Assembly: GCA_963932465.1 (NCBI GenBank)
Contig: OZ010800.1
Location: 33,420,852 to 33,484,851, forward strand
Direction: 5' to 3'
Source: Maratus speciosus
Lineage: Eukaryota; Arthropoda; Arachnida; Araneae; Salticidae
DNA: 64,000 nucleotides
Numbering within the stretch: the first letter of the stretch is position 1; each line of letters starts with the position of its first letter. The translations under genes and the position numbers were made by a program. Of this stretch, positions 55,771 to 64,000 are shown one piece after another. The notes under the pieces were generated by a model. It had not been told where the DNA came from, did not search any database, and saw only the letters and a list, made by a program, of their open reading frames with translations.

Positions 55771-56235
55771 AAAGTTTCCGATTCTGTTTAACTTTTGTTT
55801 TTTACACCTCCCTTCTGTACTATGTAAATGTCCGTCAGTTGATTTAAAACAAATATTTTTTTAATATGCCGAAAAGAGTTTTTTCATAATTTTATCTACC
55901 TCATAACTGCAGGTTTTATATCGTCCCGGCGAGGCCATTAAATAAAAATATGTTTTCTGGGGGCGGACCTTATTCTTTTCTGAAGGCTCAGCCGGGCCGA
56001 GCCTAACGTATTTGTTCATACCGAACCGGGACTGGCTTCCTTCTTCCTAGGTCTGCACGGGGCGAAATTTTCAGTCTCTGTCTCGAAACAACCCGTATTA
56101 AAATCATTGTCTATGACTGACCTGCTAAGTGCAAAAATCAGTAAAATTTGGCTCAGCCCCAAAATTTTTACATAAAATGCATATATTATAATCGCCATTA
56201 TTTTAAAATCAAAATTTAAAAGTCATTTTTTAGGA

Positions 56236-56325
56236 TTCCGTACTTAAAAAGTAAAAACGGAACCATTATAAGATCACTCTTGTGTCTGTCTGTCCGTCTG
56301 TCACAGCCATTTTACTCGTAAACTA
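56236..56325 (+). mobile_element. Terminal hairpin of an arthropod-type repeat
   Basis: AGGATTCCGTACTTAAAAAG followed by a CGGAACC segment forms a short hairpin and leads into TGTCTGTCTGTCCGTCTGTC. This end type is common in arthropod genomes. Its other end may lie near 56930-57060 but is not clear. Confidence 0.4.
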
Positions 56326-57060
56326 TGGAGCGTGGAAAGTTTAAATTGGGGGAAGTAATAAAGACTATTGACCCACATATTTAAATATTATTAAACATTC
56401 ACAAATATATTTAGGAAAAATGTAGAGGGCTAATTATGTTATTTGAAGAAAAAAAAATTCTTTTCTTTGTATATTGTGTGAAAGCTTTCGTAACACTGAA
56501 CTCAAAAATACATTTCTTTTAATTTTAGGTATTATAATTTGTGAGATATCGTCGAAAAGGTAGTGCAAAAATATGTCCCCCGCCTCCATCTATTTCCGAA
56601 TCTACTGAAACTAAAATTATGAAAAAATTAGAGGTAGTAGACACTAATTCAAAACTTGCAGTAAAATTATAGCGATTACCCTAGGTCCCATAGTTTTTGA
56701 GAAAAGAGCATTTTTCCATTACACACAAATTATGAAGTGCAGGGCACTCAGCAAAAGCGTTGAGGAGCGCTGAGGCACCTATCGTAGCAGAAGTATAAAA
56801 ACATCGTTGAAAATGATTTTCGAAAACAATCGTCGGTAATTAGCCGAGATATTAACCCTGAAATACACGGACGGTTTGGACATACATAATGACAGGGACG
56901 GCGTACTCTATAAACCATCGGCTATTAAAGCCCAAATAACAACTTTCACTAATATATTTGTGTAATGGAATGATCAGTAGCACTATAAAAGCAATAAACG
57001 TCAAATTGTTAAAAACAGACTCATTTAATTACAATTAATCACATAAATACTATAGGATTC

Positions 57061-58140
57061 GTGACTAGTTTTCATTGAGTGGATCTCAGGTTGCGCCTCC
57101 CGGGTCTTTAAAAGTTAATTAAATACCTATTTGGAAAAACGCTACACGGCCAGAGGCAGCGTTGCAACTTTGCCACCTGATTTCGAAGCGCGCTTAACAC
57201 AATGCCAAGTTTAAACTTTGAAAAGGGTTTTATTTTAGCTACACTGTAAAGAGAAAGGTTATTACCACGCTGAATTTAGTTTTATGAAATTCCAAACGAA
57301 GTTTAAATATGCACTACTTTTATTGTCAGTACCGAATTAAATTCATCATTAACAGATTAGGATAAGATTTAAAAAAAAGAGAGTTATACAGAATAGCAAT
57401 ATTTGATATTATTTAGGCTTCATATCTCTTTGAACTTTTGTGGTATATCCATTTACACTTTTCTAGTATATATAGCAATAATCAAACCTACGGTGTATAG
57501 TTTTTTAGAAATTCTTATTATTCTTTTATAAACGATTGTTTTAATAATACAGTTAATATTTCAAATATTTATTATTCGGAACCCTCTGAGTGCGAGTAAT
57601 ATTCGCACTTGACCGTTTATTTTTTCAAGGATAGTAGATTTAAAGACAAACAATTAAAATACAGTAAAACCTGTGAAAAAAACCCTGCGTATAACGGAAT
57701 GCTGTTTTAGACGGTAAAATGGGTTGATCCATATAAAATAAATGTAATAATACCTGAGAAAAGAATAGACTACATTTACACCTCCTGATAAAAGTACTGT
57801 CTGTAACGCATTTTTTTTTCCCCTATCTGATTTCGTCTAAGATTTTGCTGTGTAGCATTTTACAAAGTCTCCACTTCAATACATGGAAAATGGATTAACG
57901 ATATGAAATGGTAAATGAAACATTTACATACAAGTAGAGATTCATTAAAACAAATAAATATCACAGTCTTTGGCGCTTCTTTAAAAATGAAGATTATAAA
58001 CATGAAAAAAGAAAAGCTATAAAAAGTATTTTTGGTCAGAACTCCTCAATACGAAACAATTTTTAACATTATCGACGTAAAAAATTATGTTTTGTAGAAA
58101 TTTAGTCAGGCCGGGCAGGGCTCAGACTAAGATTTTAACT
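57061..58140. other. Interior of the hAT-like element, no gene recognised
   Basis: AT-rich except for a short GC-richer patch near 57080-57200. No credible frame. Confidence 0.35.
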
Positions 58141-58454
58141 TTTTTCCAGGCCGGGCCGAACTTTTTTTTTCTATAGATCTCGTTTTTCCCTCTCGTGACC
58201 GGGGCTGGATATTTCGACCCGTTCAGACCTCTAGTGCAGACCCCCAGCATATTTTGAAAGCAGGTTTAACGTAAAATCTATACGCTGCTATTTTATATCA
58301 AAGGAGAGGCCTTTTAATAACGTACAATTTATAGATGTACCTATCTTGCATTCAAAATGAGTCAATATCTCGTCACTTAGAGGCATTGGTAAATGGTGTA
58401 AGTCACGAAATTTGGGTTTTAAAGTCTCTGTGAGTTTTGCAGATATCGAGATGA

Positions 58455-58501
58455 ATTTTTTTTTTTTTTTTTTTTTTTTTTTGCGGGGGGGGGGGGGGGG
58501 G
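58455..58501. repeat. Poly-T followed by poly-G tract
   Basis: A run of about 27 T, then GC, then about 18 G. It interrupts the right TIR of the split MITE and is a likely assembly trouble spot. Confidence 0.9.
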
Positions 58502-58733
58502 TTAATTCAGGAATGGATAAGGAAAAGTTTCCTAATTGGGAAATTTTATACTACGGGGGCCTTATAAAAGTTTAGTTTTCGTATTTTCTCAAATAGAGCC
58601 CCAACGGAGTTGCAACTTATGTCATTAAGTTTTGCACCTTTTTTATGAAACCTTGCAATTGATGTATCTGTCTAGCTCTAGAGGTAATATTTAAGTAAAT
58701 AGCCTATCGTTTCGATCTTTATGAATCACCCTG

Positions 58734-58745
58734 TATATATATACG

Positions 58746-58776
<31 letters not shown>

Positions 58777-59186
58777 ACGAAACATTTTCACAAATCAAAA
58801 ATACCAAAAATAAATACAAAATTTTGGAACTGAATCATAACTAAGTTTTTGGTGGAAGTATAGTATACTATTATCCTGTAGTGTTATTAAAAAAAAAAAT
58901 AACTAAACAGAAAAATTTCTGTCAATTTCAATATATTCAATGAATTTTTCTTACTGTAATGATTAATGAAAGTTAAACAAATACAGAAATGTACAAAATT
59001 ATACAGAAATGTCTATTACGCATAGTAAAAATTGCTACCAATACCTTTATTTACTGACAAGATCAAATTAATATGTTTTGTACCAGATTTTTTTTAAATA
59101 ATTGAACTGAAATAAGGCACAATGTCTAGTAGGTAGCTGTATTATACCAACAAACACCAATGCTATACTTATGAATACCTATGGTG
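58734..59186. other. Spacer beginning with a TA microsatellite
   Basis: The TA tract (about 58734-58770) adjoins the MITE end; the rest is unassigned. Confidence 0.4.
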
Positions 59187-59423
59187 CAGAGCTGAAACTA
59201 GCCTTTTTTGCATCGGGGGAAAACATGGATTTTGGTTTCCCAACCCCCCTTCTTCCGCAAAGTATGTTTACAAGAAGAATTTTAACCGAGTTATTTTCTT
59301 CTGATGGACTGATGGCTTCCATTATTATGAAACAGCCGTTATAAATGAAGTGTTAGTTGAAGATGAAAGAGTATCTTTAAAAAGTTAGAACTCTGATTTT
59401 CTGGTGAGAATAAGAAAAAAAAA

Positions 59424-59455
<32 letters not shown>

Positions 59456-60359
59456 GCATTTATAACGGCTTTTTTATAATAATGGAAGCTATCAGTCTAT
59501 CAGAAGAAAATGATCCATTCCAAAGGTATAAGTTCGATTTAAAAAACTATTTAATACTTCGAGCAGAAAGAAGAGGCTACACCTGCAATTTTCATGACAC
59601 TGTTAGAATCACATAGCTGCTAATGTGTACGGTTTAGTTGCCTCTAAAATTTAATACAAATTTTTGACCTATTTTATCATTGACAATTGTTAGACTTTTT
59701 AAACTGAATTTCCGGAAGTGACAGCCAATTGTTCCCTTGCGACGACGTTTCTGTGGCTGTTAACTCGTAAAACTTGGTTAAAAATGCTAATTTTGGATAC
59801 ATTTCCTGAATGAATCTTTGCCTTTATAAGAAAATGGGAAACTCTAATTTCTTGCTATCTGAACAAAATGGGTAAATTTTATATTTTTACGAATGTTAAT
59901 GCAAATTTTTCGTATTTGCAAATGAAAATGACTTCGCGAAAGTATCAGAAAAATAGTTAGTTTAGATTTGGAAATAGATTTCAATATAAAAAATTCTCAT
60001 AACGAGATGTGATGTCCTCCCACCCATAAAAAGGAAATCCACGACTCTGCTCTAAATGGTGAGCTGGATCCGCCCTTAAATTAATTTAAAGATACATTAA
60101 AATCTTTACCTTAGATTAAAATCTTGAAAACGGAATCGAAAAGAATCGAAAAAAAATCCGCTTTATGCAGGATCCTTATGCCATATCATCTTTAGATTCT
60201 TCTATGCTTTGTCATACGCCAGACAGGATGATTTTAACAATACCGTGCTAAACATAGATGTGAGAAAAAAAAAAAAATCCTCATTTGGCGCCCTTTCTTT
60301 GTGGCGCCCGGGGCACATGTCCCCTCTTCCCCCGCCCCCCCCCCCTAGTTTCGGCCCTG
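59187..60359. mobile_element. hAT element, non-autonomous, exact 8-bp target duplication
   Basis: 1173 bp flanked by CTATGGTG on both sides (59179-59186 and 60360-60367). The ends are CAGAGCTGAAACTAG and, inverted, CAGGGCCGAAACTAG. Inside is a foldback (CTTCTGATGGACTGATGGCT near 59301 against its inverse near 59490) around a long T run. A segment at about 59690-60075 is shared with the hAT-type element at 63200-63888. No transposase is present; the frame at 59404-59616 is foldback and T-tract sequence. Confidence 0.88.
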
Positions 60360-60488
60360 CTATGGTGGCCGTATAAAAGCTTAGTTTGTGTATTTTTAAT
60401 TTGTGTGTATTGCAAAAATTAGGGCTGTATTTTCAGGATCTGTTTATAAAAATGGAAAATGGAGAAACTATCTGGACCTCCTCTTCTA

Positions 60489-61257
60489 CAGGGTGATTCA
60501 TAAAGATTGAGCCAATACCCCATTTCCTTAAATATTGTCCCCAGATGCATACTTCTAAATGCAAAGCTTCATAAAAAAGGCGCAAAATTTGATGACAAAA
60601 GTTGCAACCATCTGGTGGGTCTATTTGAGAAAATACACAAACTAAAATTTTATACGCCCACCATAGAGTAAAATTTCAAATTAAAAAAAAAATCCTTATC
60701 CATTCCTGAATGAAACACAAAAAAATTGCATCTTGATATCTGCAAACTCACAAAGATATTCCCGTTTAAATAATTCGTCAAATTTTAAGGGTTAATACGT
60801 TAAATTGAAATGCTTGTAATTCAAAAATTACTGTAAAAATCTTAATTTATGTTCTATTTTATCAATTTATGTTCCATTTATCTTATGTTTCATTCACCAA
60901 ACAAATGTGATTAAATATTGTAAATGTCTTAAATCGCCTTTTAATAACGTATAATTTTGTGGATCATTCCACGAATTTTGGCTTTTAATTTCTCTGCGAG
61001 TTTTGAAGATATAACAATGGATTTTTCTGTATTTCATTCGGGAATGGACAAGGAAAATTTCTTTAAATGGAAATGTTACGCTACAGAGGTCGTATAAAAA
61101 TTTTGTTTGTGTATTTTCTCAAATAGACATCCCAGTGGTTTGCAACTTATGTCATAAAATTTTGCTGCTTTTCATGAAACTTTTCAATTGGAAGTATGTG
61201 TCTAGGGCCAATATTTAAAGAAATGGGCTATTGGCTCCATCTTCATGAATCACCCTG
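60489..61257. mobile_element. Compact TA-target MITE with ~320-bp TIRs
   Basis: 769 bp between TA at 60487-60488 and 61258-61259. Ends CAGGGTGATTCATAAAGATT and, inverted, CAGGGTGATTCATGAAGATG. The arms contain a CTATTTGAGAAAATACACAA segment and its inverse. It gives the intact form of the element that is split at 49470-58733. No coding content. Confidence 0.88.
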
Positions 61258-61259
61258 TA

Positions 61260-62190
61260 TAGAGCCTCTAATTGAATCTGTACTCCAGGGCCTCACCTGT
61301 GATTAGTCGGCTCCGGACTATACTTCAACCGCACTCTGTATATGAAAATGCAGAGCAAGGAGGTCCATATTATCTAAAATGTAAGAGATCCCAGTTTCCA
61401 TGCGGCAAATTGACCAACTGGCCAGTCTGCCACTTTATGTAAACATTTTGTAAAAGAAAAAGAAAATTCAAAATAAATAATGATTGTAACCCATTTTTTT
61501 TAAATTTGTCAGCATAATTATTACTAATTATTAATATTATAATATATATATAAGCAATTATAATAAATATCAAACAAATTTTTATCGTATACTTGGTATA
61601 AAGCCTATCATTAAGAATACTCGAATGATAAGAGATGATTGATATAACTAAAATAACATTCATAATATCATGTGCATATGCAGCACTGATATTAAAATAC
61701 TAAAATAATTATATACAATATATATATATAATTATTTATATACAGGGTGATTCTAAATTGTTTTTACAAAATAAGAGGGGTGATAGTACCCATCCAGGCG
61801 AGCAATAATGACCATAGAAAATGGGGCGCTATCCACTTATTGAGTCAAAAATACAGGGTGTTTCATCATAACTCCATTTGTGTTGACGGTAATAATTTTC
61901 AGTGAACTGAAGTATATTATGATGAAACTTTTAATTGACATGCTCAATTTTGTTGCTAAATAGAATAACACACAAAAAAAGTTTAAATTGCTCGTCAAAC
62001 GTGGCAAATGAGGTGCGTTCGTACTATAACTAGTTTTATACATATTTTTTGCACCCCATATTATACTGACTGTATATTTTTTGCGCTTCATAAGTGCATA
62101 GTCTGTATAACATCATTAAAATGCACTTGCAATAATTTTTCTTTCCCATTCCCCGTAATGTAACGGAAAAATTTTTGACTGTCCCTGTCA
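61260..62190. other. Mosaic of element fragments
   Basis: Lone TACAGGGTG-type ends lie at 61741 and 61853. From about 61986 to 62190 there is a partial copy of the 8706-9401 family, including AGGTGCGTTCGTACTATAAC and ending with CTGTCCCTGT. The minus frames at 61370-61663 and 61837-62091 lie in these repeats. Confidence 0.55.
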
Positions 62191-62489
62191 CCCACACAGC
62201 ACACGTTATCTATAGGATGTCGATGTATAGTGTAATTACATCTATAGCGTCCACAACATCTTTTACATGTGCATAGCATTAAACCAATAGATGTCTATCG
62301 GGCATTTCCCATTTAGATATGTATTAAACGTCCATGACCTGCTATAGACGTATTATAACTATGACTTTTTTTATGTCTACTGGAAATGCTCTTTTTAATT
62401 TCCAAAGGATGTACTCTTTAGAGCATCCAATGGATTTGCGAATAACACCTATTACGCACATCTTATGGAAAAAAAATACTGCTACTTCA

Positions 62490-62671
62490 ATCTTGCCGCG
62501 CATGCGGAAATGGAAAGTCGAAGGTCACTCCTAGAAACTCCGAACGCGAACGATGTTTAGTTTACGTCTGCTCCCGCTCAACCCGCGTGATTCGCCATTT
62601 ATTTGGTAAGGGTCTATGTGCATTTCCCCCCCAGTTTTACTCTGTTCAGCCATTAACGACTTGCATAAAAG
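62490..62671 (+). promoter_or_regulatory. Possible TATA-less promoter and untranslated first exon
   Basis: GC rises sharply here. CGCGCATGCGGA at about 62496-62507 is one base from the NRF-1 consensus, and TTCGCCATTTATTT near 62591 contains a reversed YY1-like ATGGCG. The stretch ends AAAAG|GTAAGT at 62671/62672, a near-perfect splice donor. Together this resembles a housekeeping-type promoter with a non-coding first exon on the plus strand, with the rest of the gene beyond the window. No transcript evidence is available, so this is a candidate only. Confidence 0.35.
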
Positions 62672-62677
62672 GTAAGT

Positions 62678-63199
62678 TATTCATTTCTTATTTCATGTAT
62701 TTACTTTTCTGTATAGTTTATATTTTAACACCCGATTACTGCTATATCCGTGTATCGTGCAGATAGATTTGGGCTTAATGCTACGATAATTTTCGTATAA
62801 AATGAGAATAAACTTACAAATTGTTGCTGTATTAGTTGCATAAATATCGAAATTTAATCACATATCTTGCAGATATAACGAACGGTATAGTAAAAGAGTG
62901 TTAGAGCCACATATTGTTTTGTTTATCACCAATCGCCGATACAGTCTTGGCTATTTTGAACTTGACCTTTTGAAAGGCTGTGTTGTTATGTTATTTATAC
63001 AATAAATTTTAATCCTCAGCCATAATGTTTACCAGAATTTTCAAATAACATTTAGGTTTTATGTTGTATGTGTAGCAGAAAAAAAGCAGTTAATTTTAAA
63101 TGAATTCCACTAATTCTGGTTTCAATAAAATAGAAAAAAAAATTTCAACATCTTAGCAACTGAATTATTTTACCCTTAAAATAAGTGTTGTATTATTTA
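62678..63199. other. Possible intron, nothing recognised
   Basis: AT-rich without credible frames or element ends. Confidence 0.3.
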
Positions 63200-63888
63200 C
63201 AATGGTGGGTCCAAGGGGGAAGTCACGGGGGTCACGATCCACCCCCCCCCCCACCCCCCACCCCCCTCCGTGAACAACAGGAAAATGCTAAAAATTATTT
63301 AAAAAATGAAATATATTTTAAATTCCCCCCCCCCCCCCCTTCAACAATGTGAATCAAATCAAAATTAGGTAATTTCTGATACATCCGTGAAAGTTTTTTT
63401 TATCTCTAGAAATTTGCAAGTTCACTTATTCAGAAACTATGTGATCAAATAGTGTTTTCCATTTTTCAATAAAAGAAAAGTCTTTCCAAAAATTCCATAA
63501 AATTTTGCATTTTAAACTAAATTTCCGGACGTGAATGCTAATTGCTCCCTCATGACTACATTTCTGTGGCTCTTAAGTCCTAAAAATTGGCTTATTATGG
63601 TAACTTGACAACATTTCTGAATCATTCTTAGCATTTACAAGAAAATGAGAAACGCTTCAATTTCTTGGTATCTGAATGAAATCTATCAATTATATATTTT
63701 ACGAATACCAATGCAAATTTTTAGTATAAATGAATTCACGAAAGTATCAGAAAAATTGTCAGTTTTAATTTGGGAATAGCCTCCAATATAAAAATTTATC
63801 ATGAAGTGGGGTGACGACCCCCTCTGCAAAAAAAAAAGAGCCATAACCCCCCCCCCCCCCCCTAAATTGAGGGTTGGATCCACCCTTG
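63200..63888. mobile_element. hAT element, non-autonomous, exact 8-bp target duplication
   Basis: 689 bp flanked by ATTATTTA (63192-63199 and 63889-63896). The ends are CAATGGTGGGTCCAA and, inverted, CAAGGGTGGATCCAA, each followed by G- or C-rich runs. The middle shares several hundred bases with 59690-60075. No transposase. Confidence 0.85.
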
Positions 63889-64000
63889 ATTATTTATCAT
63901 AATATTCAGAATAAAGTTAACTTCAATTATTACATATAAATGTTCCAATTGCTTAAGAAACTACTTTTGTATTTATTATAATCTAAAGTTCCCTCTTGGC

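Larger units (their letters stand above)
56045..58236. mobile_element. hAT-like element with AGGTCTGMACGGG ends
   Basis: Left AGGTCTGCACGGGGCGAAAT (56049) and inverted right AGGTCTGAACGGGTCGAAAT (ending about 58230), both next to GGGCCGG-type motifs. The ends resemble 38797-40067. The interior is non-coding and contains another element's terminus near 56236. No clean 8-bp target duplication was seen, and the exact start is uncertain by a few bases. Confidence 0.45.
49470..58733. mobile_element. TA-target MITE split by Copia and hAT-like insertions
   Basis: The left end (GGGTGATTCATAAAGATTGA at 49471) and the right end (CACCCTG ending at 58733, then TA) are inverted copies of the same ~320-bp TIR found at both ends of the compact element at 60489-61257. 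Between them lie a TTAA-MITE-like segment, the Copia element (50359-55770) and a GC-ended element (56045-58236). The left terminus lacks the CA of CAGGGTG, where the Tigger element abuts it. The two halves could instead be separate copies in opposite orientation. Confidence 0.55.

Overview
This is an AT-rich eukaryotic nuclear window in which almost everything recognisable is transposable-element DNA. I see no operons, rRNA or tRNA genes, or CRISPR arrays, and no host protein-coding gene that I can defend. The mix of Tc1/mariner, Tigger, Helitron, hAT, TTAA-target and Penelope-like elements plus a Copia retrotransposon, with the style of the element ends, suggests an arthropod; a spider or other chelicerate is plausible but is only inference.

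Layout. 1-2.6 kb: unassigned AT-rich DNA. 2.6-4.1 kb: a complete Tc1-type transposon with an open 331-codon transposase. 5.6-9.5 kb: three tandem copies of a ~480-bp repeat, one split by a Helitron (6463-8084) and another by a repeat-filled insertion (about 8706-9401). 10.24-13.69 kb: a 3.45-kb non-autonomous element with >=35-bp terminal inverted repeats. 13.9-16.0 kb: a second probable Helitron. 16.4-17.1 kb: a foldback element. 19.1-25.1 kb: about three tandem ~550-600-bp repeats split by a palindromic Penelope-like dimer (19246-22870) and by a TTAA-target MITE (23467-24218). 26-37 kb: several long-TIR MITEs and a six-copy 70-bp minisatellite. 38.8-40.1 kb: a GC-rich-ended, hAT-like element. 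41.2-45.8 kb: a GC-rich foldback with 9-bp target duplication, then a diverged repeat field with two nested MITEs. 47.1-49.5 kb: a decayed Tigger/pogo transposon. 49.5-58.7 kb: a TA-target MITE split by a young full-length Copia element (50359-55770) and by a hAT-like element. 59.2-63.9 kb: two hAT-type elements with exact 8-bp target duplications, a complete TA-target MITE, and a possible untranslated first exon of a host gene (62490-62671).

The nesting is the main information here. Tandem host repeats supply uninterrupted target sites, so many ends can be placed to the base: Helitron A|T, TTAA, TA, 8-bp and 9-bp duplications, and a 13-bp duplication for the Penelope dimer. Elements with uninterrupted coding capacity are the Tc1-type transposase and the Copia polyprotein, whose 646-bp LTRs differ at one position by eye. 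The minus-strand Penelope arm is open but lacks its N-terminus. The Tigger transposase and the plus-strand Penelope arm are broken.
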